Shown: positions 26,952 through 35,015, numbered from the stretch's first letter. The stretch is 64,000 nucleotides of DNA from Stappia sp. (GCF_040110915.1 NZ_CP157793.1:508939-572938); one strand, 5' to 3'. Numbers and translations: made by a program. Notes: generated from the sequence alone by a model not told the origin.

Positions 26952-27267
26952 CTGCGCGTCCGCGTTGATCGGGGATCGGGCGTTGGCAGCCTGAACCGCG
27001 AGCGGAGAGGTCGGGCGAGTCGGAATCTCTTCGGCGTGCCAACGCGCCCGTTGCATATCCATCGGCGGAAGATCCTCCCTGCGTGCTTCAAGCGCGCGCG
27101 GAAGCGGGCCCGGCGAGGCGGACGACGTCGCTGCAAGCGTATCCCACGGGACGGCATCGGGCAGGAGTGCTTCCGGCGGGGCGCATCGGACGGGGGGCCA
27201 TCTGGCAGGGACGCATGGACCATGGCGTGGCCCGGACCCGGCCGCAGCACCGAGAAGCGGACCGCAC
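26952..27267. other. Intergenic region between peptide 2 and the lyase-like gene
   Basis: About 315 bases of GC-rich sequence without a convincing gene. Open frames here have no good ribosome site and basic, low-complexity translations. No clear promoter or terminator hairpin was seen, so whether the peptides and enzymes share one transcript is undecided. Confidence 0.5.
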
Positions 27268-27275
27268 GGAGGTGA
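27268..27275 (+). promoter_or_regulatory. Perfect Shine-Dalgarno sequence GGAGGTGA
   Basis: Eight bases fully complementary to the 16S rRNA 3' end, seven bases before the ATG at 27283. It is much stronger than other ribosome sites in this locus and decides that the 30-codon ORF is translated. Confidence 0.75.
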
Positions 27276-27282
27276 GGCGGAC

Positions 27283-27375
27283 ATGACCCGCGAAGTCGAC
27301 CGTTTCCCCACGGCGGCACCGGATTGCGACGCCGTGGCCTTGCCGGGCTTCGTGACGGGAGGCCGGGGCCGATGA
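27283..27375 (+). CDS. 30-residue ORF coupled to the lyase-like gene
   Basis: Starts MTREVDRFPTAAPDCDAV and ends GGRGR; 30 codons plus TGA. A perfect GGAGGTGA stands seven bases before the ATG, and the stop overlaps the next start as ATGA (27372-27375). This suggests a translated leader that couples translation into the HopA1-like gene. It has one Cys, few Ser/Thr, and no similarity to the two 82-residue peptides. It could be a coupling ORF, a small regulatory peptide, or another pathway substrate; I cannot tell which. Confidence 0.55.
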   Translation: MTREVDRFPTAAPDCDAVALPGFVTGGRGR

Positions 27376-28640
27376 CCGCGATCCCCGGACAACGGACGCA
27401 GGCAGAGCCGAGGGAGGGACGACAAACGGGTGCCATGCACGCGGATGCGGCCGGCTCGGATGCAGCGGATTCCGGCGAAGACCTTTCCGAAGACGGCGCC
27501 GCCGGCGTCCCGCCGGTTTCCTCTTCGCCAGTCGCCCGCCCATCCGCGATCTCCCCGTCCGGCATTCCCTCGACTGTCCTCGATCTGCCGCGATTGCGGC
27601 ACGCGCGCTTTCGCCTGCATCCCGATACGAGGATCGTCGCCTCGGACAGCGCGCCGGGCCTGTTCGACCTTCGCCGACCGCAAGGGGAGGAGACGTCTTC
27701 CGTCGCATCTCCCCTTCGTCATCCCGTGGATGCCGCCGTGGCCCGGCGCCTCGATGCGCCGGGCGCCTCGTGCGGGGGGTGCGGCGACGGGTCCGGGGCG
27801 GTGGCGGACCTTGCATTGCTGTTCGCGCGGTTGAGCGCGCGGGGGCTTCTGGAGATGCAAACGGGTGACGGGCCGTTTCGCTCCGGGCCTGCGTCGCTCG
27901 ATCCGCTCTTTCCGCAGGCCCTGCGCGGGCTCTTCGCGCGGGCGCAAGCCCAGGCGCCGGCAAGCCATGCCGCACTTGTTCAGGCTCTGGCGCTGCGCCA
28001 TCTGTCCGCGCCGCGTCTGGCCGGAAAGCTCTACCGCTTCAACACGCTGCCGGGACGCGCCGCGCCGGAACCGCTGCCGGAGGCGGACGCGCGCTTCCTC
28101 CGCTCGACGCCGCCCGGCTGGATCTACTGGAACCATCGCGCGCGCGCCGTCAGTGCCGCCTTGCGTCACAAGGTCTATCTGAGCCCCGTTCCCTCGGCCT
28201 TTGGCGAGACGCTTCAGCGCCTGCACGCGCTCGCCGCCGACTGCGACGTGACCGCCTACAAATGCGGCGCGGGCGCGCAAGGGGCGGCGCGCCCCGACAA
28301 GCTCGTGGTCTATTTCGCCGATGCGGCCGAGCGCGGCCGGTTCGTCGCCCGGCTTGAGCGGGAGTTCGCAGGGATCGCCGGGCAGGGCGTGCCCTTCGCC
28401 CGTCCGCTCGATCCGCGCGGCTTCGCGGCCATGGCCGAGGATCCGCCGCCGGGGCCGGGAGAGCGCGTGAGCTGGCGCGCGCATGTGGCGCGCGAGATCG
28501 CCGGCACGCTCGCCGCGATGCCGGCCGCGCGCACGTCGGCGGACGCTCTGGAGGATCTTCTGCGCCACTTGCTTCTGGCGCGCATCGATCTCTTCGGCTG
28601 GATGCCGGATGGGGCACTGCCGAAGGAGCGCATGGCATGA
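27372..28640 (+). CDS. HopA1-like protein, putative phosphopeptide lyase of a RiPP pathway
   Basis: 422 residues. The first ~190 residues are Ala/Ser-rich and unrecognised. The C-terminal half resembles the HopA1 effector family: KLYRFNTLPG near 219, GWIYWNHRARAV, HKVYLSP at 266-272 (H266, K267), TAYKCGAG with K297, and RPDKLVVYFAD near 308. In class V lanthipeptide clusters a HopA1-domain protein (LxmY-type) is thought to eliminate phosphate from Ser/Thr after a kinase acts. The ATG at 27372 has GGGAGG eight bases upstream and overlaps the small ORF; a start at 27324 is possible. The stop overlaps the kinase-cyclase start (ATGA at 28637-28640). The assignment is from motif pattern only. Confidence 0.6.
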   Translation: MTAIPGQRTQAEPREGRQTGAMHADAAGSDAADSGEDLSEDGAAGVPPVSSSPVARPSAISPSGIPSTVLDLPRLRHARFRLHPDTRIVASDSAPGLFDLRRPQGEETSSVASPLRHPVDAAVARRLDAPGASCGGCGDGSGAVADLALLFARLSARGLLEMQTGDGPFRSGPASLDPLFPQALRGLFARAQAQAPASHAALVQALALRHLSAPRLAGKLYRFNTLPGRAAPEPLPEADARFLRSTPPGWIYWNHRARAVSAALRHKVYLSPVPSAFGETLQRLHALAADCDVTAYKCGAGAQGAARPDKLVVYFADAAERGRFVARLEREFAGIAGQGVPFARPLDPRGFAAMAEDPPPGPGERVSWRAHVAREIAGTLAAMPAARTSADALEDLLRHLLLARIDLFGWMPDGALPKERMA

Positions 28641-31063
28641 GCGACGACGCCTCCGGCATGCGCGGGGCCTTCGTGCTGAACGCGGACGTCGAACTGACGC
28701 CGGTCAGCGCGTTTTCGCCGGAGATGCGCCGCAGCCTCGGCGGGGCGGAAACCGACGTCGTCCTGTCGCGTCTGCGCGGGCGGGTCACCTCGGAGCGCAT
28801 CACGCGCGCCACCGCCGACCTGCTGGAGGTCTTTCGCGCGCCCCATGCGATTGCCGCCGCCATCCTCGCCTACGCCCGGAAAACCGGGGCCGATCCCCAG
28901 GCGATCCTGGCGCGTGTCGGCGGGCTTTTGTCGGACTTCGTGGATGCCGAGGTGCTGGTGCCGCCGGACAGCATCGCCGCCGCCCCCGACCTTCCGGCGC
29001 GGCTGGCCGAGGCCTTTCCGGACTTCACGCTGCTTGCGTTGCTTGCCGACAGTTCCGACTGCGCCGTTGCCCGCATGCGCGACGCGCAAGGCATCGACCG
29101 CGTGATCAAATGGCAGCACGGAACGCCGGTCGGCGGCGGGCTCGAGCGGGAGGCGCGGGCCTATGCGCATCTCGCCGAGCGCGCACCGGACCTCGTCGCG
29201 CGCCATCGGTGTCTCGGGGTGCGCGGGGCGGGGCCGGCGCTCGCGCTGGACCCGCTTGAGGGCGTGACGCTGGCCGCCTGGCTGGCCAACCGTCAGGAGA
29301 TGCCGGCGCGCGCGGCGCTGGCCCGCGCTCTGGCCGGGGCCTATGCCCGCCTGCATGCGGCGGAGGTGCTGCATGGCGACATTCACCCCAAGAACATCCT
29401 GGTCGATCCGGCCCAAGACGCGGGTCGGGATGCCGCGCCGGGCGTGCGCCTCGTGGATTTCGGCGCGGCCGTTGTCGCCGGGGACCACCCGCCGGGCGGG
29501 CGGCTCGGCGTCCAGTCCTATTTCGAACCCGAAGCGCTGGCGGCCCGGCGCGATGGCGGCGCGATCGCCGGCTCAAGCGCGGCCGGTGAGCAATATGGCG
29601 TCGCGACCCTGATCTTCGAGGTGGTGACCGGCACGCCGCCGCTGGATCTGTCGCTGGAACAGGCGGAAAGCGCGCGCCAGATCGTCGAGGAGGACCCGCG
29701 CCCCTTCGCCGCCTTCGGTCTCGACTGGCCACCGGTCGAGCAGGTCTTGCGACAGGCGCTGGCGAAATCCCCGTCGGCGCGGTTTTCCTCCATGGCGGAC
29801 TTTAACGAGGCGCTGTCCGATGCGCTGGCGCAGGCGCCCCGATGTGTGCCTCCGCCACCGTCGTCCGCTCCGTCCTCCGCGCTGGCCGATCCGCTTGCCC
29901 ACGTCTGGCTGCCCACGCTCGCGACGCTGGAGGGCTGGGAGGCGGATTTCGCCGAACCGGGCGCGGCCGCGATCTATGACGGCATGGCGGGCGCGGCACT
30001 CGCGCTGCTGGAGCGCGGGAGGACCCGCGAGGACGCCCGCCTGGTGGCGGCCGCCGATCTGTGGATCGAGCGTGCGCGCCTTGCGGGCGACTGGCCGCAT
30101 GGCTGGCGTCCCTTGCACGACCTCGCAACGCCCGAAGGCCTGCTGCAGCGCCCCCTCGGTCTCGATCTCATCCAGTATCGCCTCGTCGCCTCGACCGGCG
30201 AGAGCGAGACGGCGGAGCGCTGCCTGTCGGAGATCGTCGCAGCCGCGCGGCGGGCGGCTGCCCGCGATCCCGCCGACCCGCAGGCGGTGATCGATGTCAC
30301 CGGCGGCCAGGCCAGCGTGCTGGCGGCCATCGGCATGCTGCTTCTTGGCGAAGACGCGCCGACCGGCCCGGCGCGGGCCGATCTGCTGGCGTCGGGCGCG
30401 GCCCTTGCGGCGCAGATCGAACCGCTGCTTGCGGGCTTCGCCGAGGATCCCGTCGCCGGGTCTGGCCCGCGCTACCTCGGCTTCGCGCATGGCGTGGCCG
30501 GGGCGCTCTTCGCCGTCCTGCTGTTCCGCAAGGCGGCGGGCCGAGCGCCCGAGCCACTGGACGCCGCCGTGCTGGCCGGGCTGACCGCGCGTTCCCGCGT
30601 CGGCGCAAAAGGGCGCTTCTGGCCGGTCGAGGCCGGGGAGGTTGCCCCCTCCGATGGCTGGCCGGGCTGGTGTCACGGCAGTGCGGGTCATGTGCTGCTG
30701 TTCACGGCGGCGTTTCGGGTGTTCGCGGAGACCGCGTTTCTCGATGTCGCCCGGGAGGCGGCGTGTCATGCGCTCTCCGGTCAGGCGCGCGCCGGCGACA
30801 GTCTGTGCTGCGGGCGCATCGGCATCGCCCTGGCGCTCTGTGAGCTGGCGCGGGCGGACGCGCGCATGGCCGAGGATCCGGCGCTGGCGGAGCTTCTGGC
30901 CAGCTACGGCCCGGATCGGCACCCGGCAGACCGGGGAGTCGCGGGGCTCGGGCTCTTCAAGGGGCGCGGCGGACGGCTGCTCCTGCCTGCCTCGGACGCG
31001 GAGCGGGCGACGGCGCGCTTTCCGCTCTACTCGCCGACGCTGTTCGAGACGCCCGCCGGGTGA
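28637..31063 (+). CDS. Kinase-LanC fusion, putative lanthipeptide synthetase component with CCG zinc site
   Basis: 808 residues in three parts. Residues 1-125 are helical/winged-helix-like and may bind the substrate, though this is unproven. Residues about 130-400 form a Ser/Thr kinase domain with Lys158 (VIKW), HGDIHPKN (H246, D248, N253) and DFG at 274-276, so it looks active. Residues about 420-805 form a LanC cyclase domain with GFAHGVAG (H618), GWCHGSAG (C679) and LCCG (C724, C725). The zinc ligands match the LanC pattern, except that the usual Cys-His-Gly is Cys-Cys-Gly, as in ProcM-like synthetases. No lyase domain is present; the upstream gene may supply it. Class III/IV synthetases carry lyase, kinase and cyclase in one chain. 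Confidence 0.85.
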   Translation: MSDDASGMRGAFVLNADVELTPVSAFSPEMRRSLGGAETDVVLSRLRGRVTSERITRATADLLEVFRAPHAIAAAILAYARKTGADPQAILARVGGLLSDFVDAEVLVPPDSIAAAPDLPARLAEAFPDFTLLALLADSSDCAVARMRDAQGIDRVIKWQHGTPVGGGLEREARAYAHLAERAPDLVARHRCLGVRGAGPALALDPLEGVTLAAWLANRQEMPARAALARALAGAYARLHAAEVLHGDIHPKNILVDPAQDAGRDAAPGVRLVDFGAAVVAGDHPPGGRLGVQSYFEPEALAARRDGGAIAGSSAAGEQYGVATLIFEVVTGTPPLDLSLEQAESARQIVEEDPRPFAAFGLDWPPVEQVLRQALAKSPSARFSSMADFNEALSDALAQAPRCVPPPPSSAPSSALADPLAHVWLPTLATLEGWEADFAEPGAAAIYDGMAGAALALLERGRTREDARLVAAADLWIERARLAGDWPHGWRPLHDLATPEGLLQRPLGLDLIQYRLVASTGESETAERCLSEIVAAARRAAARDPADPQAVIDVTGGQASVLAAIGMLLLGEDAPTGPARADLLASGAALAAQIEPLLAGFAEDPVAGSGPRYLGFAHGVAGALFAVLLFRKAAGRAPEPLDAAVLAGLTARSRVGAKGRFWPVEAGEVAPSDGWPGWCHGSAGHVLLFTAAFRVFAETAFLDVAREAACHALSGQARAGDSLCCGRIGIALALCELARADARMAEDPALAELLASYGPDRHPADRGVAGLGLFKGRGGRLLLPASDAERATARFPLYSPTLFETPAG

Positions 31064-31183
31064 GGCAGGCGGAAGCCCGCTCCGCAGCTGCGAAGGAACA
31101 CGGGCCGCACGATCACTTGCTGCAGCGGTGACTTGCCGGATATGTCAGGGAGCGTGTCGCGCGCCGCCGCGACGCGGGGCGGA

Positions 31184-31257
31184 TGGAGCGGGTGAAGGGA
31201 ATCGAACCCTCGTCTTAAGCTTGGGAAGCTTCTGCTCTACCATTGAGCTACACCCGC
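31184..31257 (-). tRNA. tRNA-Gly (anticodon CCC)
   Basis: 74-nt cloverleaf on the minus strand with encoded CCA (31184-31186). The acceptor arm GCGGGTG pairs with its 3' partner CACCCGC. The D-arm reads GCTCAATGGTAGAGC, the anticodon loop TTCCCAA gives CCC, and the T-arm contains GGTTCGATTCC. It reads GGG glycine codons. The 27-43 pair of the anticodon stem appears to be a G-A mismatch. The 3' end faces the kinase-LanC gene, 120 bases away. Confidence 0.95.
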
Positions 31258-31530
31258 CTCGTCGCGCTATATCGGCGTGCCGCAGGGCCCGTGTCAAGAG
31301 GCGAGGCGCCGGCGTCGCCGCACAACGCACGGCTTTGATCGCGCGTCCCCGCCGTGTCCCGGCCACGTCGCCGCCGGGCCGGAGCGCGAAGGTCCCGGGG
31401 GCGCGAGTTTGCGCTTGATTTCGCCCGGCCAATCGCCACGTTGGGCGGCGGTTCGCGCGCCCGCGCACCGCGGTGCGCGCCGGGTCGGCGACACGATCAT
31501 GCGACCTCACACACACAGGAGCTGGAAATC

Positions 31531-32340
31531 ATGCGGGAGCAGGTGACGCGCCTCGTGCAGTCGAAGCGATGGGAAGCGGCGATCATCGCCCTCATCGTGA
31601 TCAACGCCGTGACGCTGGGGCTGGAAACGAGCCCGGCGGCGATGGCCGTCGCGGGGCCGTTCCTGCTGGCGCTGGACCGCGCGGTGCTCGCCGTCTTCGT
31701 GGTGGAGATCGCGCTCAGGATCTACGCCCACCGGCTCGCCTTCTTCCGCGACCCCTGGAGCCTGTTCGATTTCGCCGTCGTGGCGGTCGCCCTGATGCCG
31801 GCAACAGGTCCGCTGTCGGTGCTGCGCGCGCTGCGCATCCTGCGTGTGCTGCGTCTGATCTCGATGATGCCGTCGCTGCGCCGGGTGGTCGGCGGACTGG
31901 TCGCGGCCCTGCCCGGCATGGGCTCCATCGTGCTTCTGCTGTCGCTGGTCTTCTATGTCTTCGCCGTGATGACGACGAAGCTCTATGGCGCGTCCTTCCC
32001 CGAATGGTTCGGCACCATCGGGCGCTCGCTCTACACGCTGTTCCAGATCATGACGCTGGAAAGCTGGTCGATGGGCATCGTCCGCCCGGTGATGGAGACC
32101 TATCCGCTCTCCTGGCTGCTGTTCGTGCCCTTCATCCTGTGCACCGCCTTCACGGTGTTGAACCTCTTCATCGGTGTCATCGTCTCCGCCATGCAGCAGG
32201 AGCACGAACAGACCGCCGAGGCCGACCGGCAGGCGATCCACGACGAGACGAGCGTGCTGCTCGCCGAGGTGCGCGCGCTCCGGAAGGAAGTGCAGGCCCT
32301 GCGCGGCCGGGGCGAAGCGGGGGACGGGCACCCGACGTGA
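31531..32340 (+). CDS. Voltage-gated sodium channel, NavBac type (ion transporter family)
   Basis: 269 residues with the six-helix plan of a single-domain bacterial Nav channel. The S4 voltage sensor LRALRILRVLRLISMMPSLRR has Arg every third residue. The pore/selectivity filter TLESWSM matches the NaChBac TLESWAS signature. S6 includes LFIGVIVSAM, and a C-terminal coiled coil (residues about 235-262) should tetramerise the channel. AGGAG is ten bases before the ATG at 31531; an upstream in-frame extension of 59 residues is Arg-rich and was rejected. It ends directly against the convergent YigZ gene. A role in motility or pH homeostasis is known for some homologues. Confidence 0.9.
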   Translation: MREQVTRLVQSKRWEAAIIALIVINAVTLGLETSPAAMAVAGPFLLALDRAVLAVFVVEIALRIYAHRLAFFRDPWSLFDFAVVAVALMPATGPLSVLRALRILRVLRLISMMPSLRRVVGGLVAALPGMGSIVLLLSLVFYVFAVMTTKLYGASFPEWFGTIGRSLYTLFQIMTLESWSMGIVRPVMETYPLSWLLFVPFILCTAFTVLNLFIGVIVSAMQQEHEQTAEADRQAIHDETSVLLAEVRALRKEVQALRGRGEAGDGHPT

Positions 32341-32901
32341 TCAGTCGTCCAGCTCGTTGAGGGCGTCCTCCGGTCCCTCGAGGGTGAGCGTCACGCCGTC
32401 GGCGGTGAACTCGCGGGCGATCACCGTCAGCCCGAGGTGAGCGACGCGACCCTCAAGCTCGGCGGTGCCGGCGAAATCCGCGCTGACGCGGCGCGTCGAC
32501 CGCCGCTGGAAGGGCACAAGCCGGGCGTTGGCGATCGCGGTCTGCGCGGCCCCGGAATAGGCGCGCGCCAGACCGCCGCCGCCGAGCTTCACGCCGCCGA
32601 GCTTCACGCCGCCGAAATAGCGCACGATCAGCACCGCGCAATCGACCAGATGCGCGCCCTGCAGGACTTTCAGCGTCGGCATGCCGGAGGTGCCGGCCGG
32701 CTCGCCGTCGTCCCTGGCGCTTTCCTCGATGCGGCCGTCGTCCAGAAGCCGGCGATGCGCGGTGACGATGTGATTGGCCTTGCGGTGTTGCTTGCGCAAC
32801 TCCTCCAGGCGGGCGTCGAACGCGGCGAGCGGCACCAGATGCGCCAGAAACCGGGATTTCCGGTCTTCCAGATAGCCCTCGTATTCGCGGGTTATCGTCA
32901 T
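32341..32901 (-). CDS. YigZ/IMPACT family protein with an internal five-residue duplication
   Basis: 186 residues. The N-terminal UPF0029/Impact domain is recognised by KSRFLAHL, ANHIVTAHR and the core DDGEPAGTSGMP, followed by VLIVRYFGG. In the family the next residues are normally KLGxGGLxRAY. Here the motif reads GGVKLGGVKLGGGGLARAY, because a 15-bp unit (32581-32595) is repeated exactly at 32596-32610. Reading frame is kept. The C-terminal DUF1949-like ferredoxin fold ends the protein. The ATG at 32901 was preferred to a TTG three codons upstream. Biochemical role is unclear in bacteria. Confidence 0.88.
   Translation of the reverse strand: MTITREYEGYLEDRKSRFLAHLVPLAAFDARLEELRKQHRKANHIVTAHRRLLDDGRIEESARDDGEPAGTSGMPTLKVLQGAHLVDCAVLIVRYFGGVKLGGVKLGGGGLARAYSGAAQTAIANARLVPFQRRSTRRVSADFAGTAELEGRVAHLGLTVIAREFTADGVTLTLEGPEDALNELDD
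32581..32610. repeat. Exact 15-bp tandem duplication inside the YigZ gene
   Basis: GCCGAGCTTCACGCC is repeated twice head to tail with no mismatch, encoding GVKLG twice on the minus strand. Being exact, it is either recent or copied by slippage. Confidence 0.95.
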
Positions 32902-32914
32902 GAGGGGCAAGGCG

Positions 32915-33616
32915 CTATTCCGCGTTCTTCGCCACGGCGGGCAGGGCGGCCAAGCCGGCCAAGCCGGGAAGCGCGGCGGCGCCCTTCGGGGTCAACGCAT
33001 AGACGCCGCGGTCCACCCGTTCGAACCAGCCGTAATGATCGTCGGCCATCAGTCGTGTCGCGCGGGCCACGCCGGTCGCCCTGGCCACCTCCGCGCCCCG
33101 GCTGGGGCCATTCGCGTCGAGATGGGCGGCGCAGCGCAGCGCGTCCTGCCGATAGGCGGTTACCAGGGCGACCCGTGTCGAGCCCCCGGTGTTCGGGTCG
33201 CCGACCCGGCGGGCGAACTCCCTCAGCAAGCGGTCCTTGCGCGGTTTCGACTTGCGCGGGGTGAACGGGGCGGGATCCAGATGCACTTCGACCAGCGCGT
33301 CCGACAGGCGCACCGTGATCAGCCCGAGGCCAAGGCGGCGGGCGAGCTTGAGATTGTTCTTCAGGGCTGCCTGAAATCTGCGGCCCGCCAGCCGGGGGAC
33401 CGCCACATAGACGGAATCGGTGATCGACTGCCGCGCGATCGCCTGATGAAAAAGACCCAAGCTGAACCCCGTTTTCAGCTCGACGATCACGGGATCCTCC
33501 GTGCCCCGGCGGGCGACGACATCGGCGGCGCCGACTTCCGCCTTCACCTCGTAGCCCTGCGCCGCGAGAAAGGCCTTGATCGGAGGATAGAGGTCTGTTT
33601 CCAGGATGTTGGCCAT
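32915..33616 (-). CDS. DUF2161 family PD-(D/E)XK-fold protein
   Basis: 233 residues beginning ETDLYPPIKAFLAAQGYEVKAEV, with ADVVARRG and VIVELKTGFS giving the Asp...Glu-x-Lys set of a PD-(D/E)XK nuclease fold. These motifs and FHQAIARQ match DUF2161, annotated as putative PDDEXK phosphodiesterase. The C-terminal 70 residues look like a winged helix (DDHYGWFERVDRGVYALTPKG). The ATG has no neighbour within 90 bases upstream. Its 3' end lies 13 bases from the YigZ start on the same strand, so the two may be co-transcribed. Substrate is unknown. Confidence 0.8.
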   Translation of the reverse strand: MANILETDLYPPIKAFLAAQGYEVKAEVGAADVVARRGTEDPVIVELKTGFSLGLFHQAIARQSITDSVYVAVPRLAGRRFQAALKNNLKLARRLGLGLITVRLSDALVEVHLDPAPFTPRKSKPRKDRLLREFARRVGDPNTGGSTRVALVTAYRQDALRCAAHLDANGPSRGAEVARATGVARATRLMADDHYGWFERVDRGVYALTPKGAAALPGLAGLAALPAVAKNAE

Positions 33617-33707
33617 CGGTCAGGCTTTGTCATGGTCACGCGAAGCTGAGGGGTCGTCTCGCTGTCCGGCCCGCCGGGACCGGTGGCCGAATGCCGGATG
33701 CCTGCTA

Positions 33708-34808
33708 TCAGACGCTTGCCCGGAAGTGTTTCGACAGTTTCAGCGCCTGGCCCTGGTAGTTGGAGCCGATGCCCTCGCCGTAGAGCGTGCGCGGGCGTTC
33801 CTGCATGTGTTCGTAAACGAGCCGGCCGACGGTCTGGCCGTGCTCGACGATGAAGGGCACCTCGTGCGAGCGCACCTCGAGCACGGCGCGCGAGCCGCCG
33901 CCGCCGATCTCGGAATGTCCGAAGCCGGGATCGAAGAAGCCCGCGTAATGCACCCGGAACTCGCCGACCAGCGGATCGAAGGGCACCATCTCGGCCGCGA
34001 AGAGCGGCGGCACATGCACCGCCTCGCGCGAGACGAGGATGTAGAACTCGTTGGGATCGAGGATGAGCGCCGCCTCGCCGCGGTTGACGATGGGCTCCCA
34101 GAAGTCGAGCGGGTCCTGCGCGGCCTTGGCGTCCATGTCGATCACGCCGGTGTGGCGCTTGCCGCGATAGCCGATCAGGCTGCCCGGCCCCTCGCCCTGA
34201 AGGTCGATGGTGAGATGCACCCCGCCGGCGATCGCCGTGTCGCCGCCGGAGACGAGTTCCTGCGCCAGATGCACGGCCTGAAGCTCGGCGTCGGGCACCG
34301 TCGGCGCGCCCTTGCGGAAGCGGATCTGCGACAGCCTGGAGCCCTCGCGCACCAGCACGGGAAAGGTGCGCGGGCTGATTTCGGCGTAGAGCGGGCCGCG
34401 ATAGCCGGCCGGCACCGTGTCGAAGGCGCGGCCCTCGTCGGTGATGACGCGGGTGAAGACGTCGAGCCGTCCGGTGGAGCTCTTCGGGTTGGTGGTGGCC
34501 GACACGTCGTCCGGCAGCGCCAGCCCCTCCATCAGCGGGACGATGTAGACGCAGCCGGTTTCGAGCACCGCGCCGCGCGTCAGGTCGAAGGCGTGGAGCT
34601 TCAGCCGGTCGAGCTTGTCCATCACCTTCGCGCCCGCGCCGGGCAGAAAGCTGGCGCGCACCCGGTAGGCGAGCGGCCCGAGCCGCAGATCGAGGCTCGC
34701 GGGCTGGATCTGGTCGCCATCCGGCTGGCGAGGCGAAGTGATCGCGCCCTGCGCGAACATGGTTTCGAGCGCCTGTGCGGGAAGGATGCCCTGGTCGGTT
34801 GCGGTCAT
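33708..34808 (-). CDS. dcd: 2'-deoxycytidine 5'-triphosphate deaminase (double-domain form)
   Basis: 366 residues, about twice the length of E. coli Dcd (193), made of two dUTPase-like folds in tandem as in other alphaproteobacteria. Seen: SLDLRLG near residue 38, TNPKSSTGRLDVFTRVITDE near 106-125, SRLSQIRF, and in the second half EFRVHYAGFFDPGFGH and EHGQTVGRLVYEHM. It deaminates dCTP to dUTP as a step to dTMP. It is transcribed away from metZ; about 250 bases with the SAM-II riboswitch separate their starts. Confidence 0.92.
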   Translation of the reverse strand: MTATDQGILPAQALETMFAQGAITSPRQPDGDQIQPASLDLRLGPLAYRVRASFLPGAGAKVMDKLDRLKLHAFDLTRGAVLETGCVYIVPLMEGLALPDDVSATTNPKSSTGRLDVFTRVITDEGRAFDTVPAGYRGPLYAEISPRTFPVLVREGSRLSQIRFRKGAPTVPDAELQAVHLAQELVSGGDTAIAGGVHLTIDLQGEGPGSLIGYRGKRHTGVIDMDAKAAQDPLDFWEPIVNRGEAALILDPNEFYILVSREAVHVPPLFAAEMVPFDPLVGEFRVHYAGFFDPGFGHSEIGGGGSRAVLEVRSHEVPFIVEHGQTVGRLVYEHMQERPRTLYGEGIGSNYQGQALKLSKHFRASV

Positions 34809-34907
34809 GTCGTCGCCTGTCCCCGTTTTGTGTGCCGTCCTTAGCGCAAGCGCGGTCGTTTTGCACGTCCCGGGTGGCGGCGGGGCGCGGGCGAGCGTGC
34901 CAGGCAG

Positions 34908-34936
34908 TTGACGCAGGGGAGGGGTTCGCCTAAGAA
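34908..34936 (+). promoter_or_regulatory. Promoter for metZ
   Basis: TTGACG at 34908-34913 and TAAGAA at 34931-34936 with an ideal 17-base spacer. Predicted start near 34943, just ahead of the SAM-II aptamer. Confidence 0.75.
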
Positions 34937-34945
34937 CCTGTCCAC

Positions 34946-35000
34946 TCCGTGGTGATTTGAGCCGGCCGGCTTGCAGCCACGTTAAACAAGTCGCTAAAAA
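34946..35000 (+). promoter_or_regulatory. SAM-II riboswitch
   Basis: The sequence carries the SAM-II core: P1 arm CGTGG (34948-34952) followed by TGATTTG, a central GCCGGCCGGCTTGC, then the second arm CCACG (34977-34981), GTTAAACAAGT and GCTAAAAAGG. The CGTGGTGATTTG...CCACGTTAAACAAG...GCTAAAAA layout is typical of alphaproteobacterial SAM-II (metA/metC/metZ leaders). S-adenosylmethionine binding forms a pseudoknot and lowers expression. It lies between the promoter and metZ. Confidence 0.93.
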
Positions 35001-35015
35001 GGCCGGGTTGCAAAA

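Noticed and set aside
27036..27275. 79-codon frame in the RiPP-like locus
   Set aside because: Arg/Lys-rich low-complexity translation and weak initiation; the perfect Shine-Dalgarno at its end belongs to the next ORF.
31064..31257. tRNA-Gly as an integration site bounding the RiPP-like locus
   Set aside because: The tRNA 3' end does face the locus, but no integrase and no repeat of the tRNA end were found on the other side, and GC content does not change.
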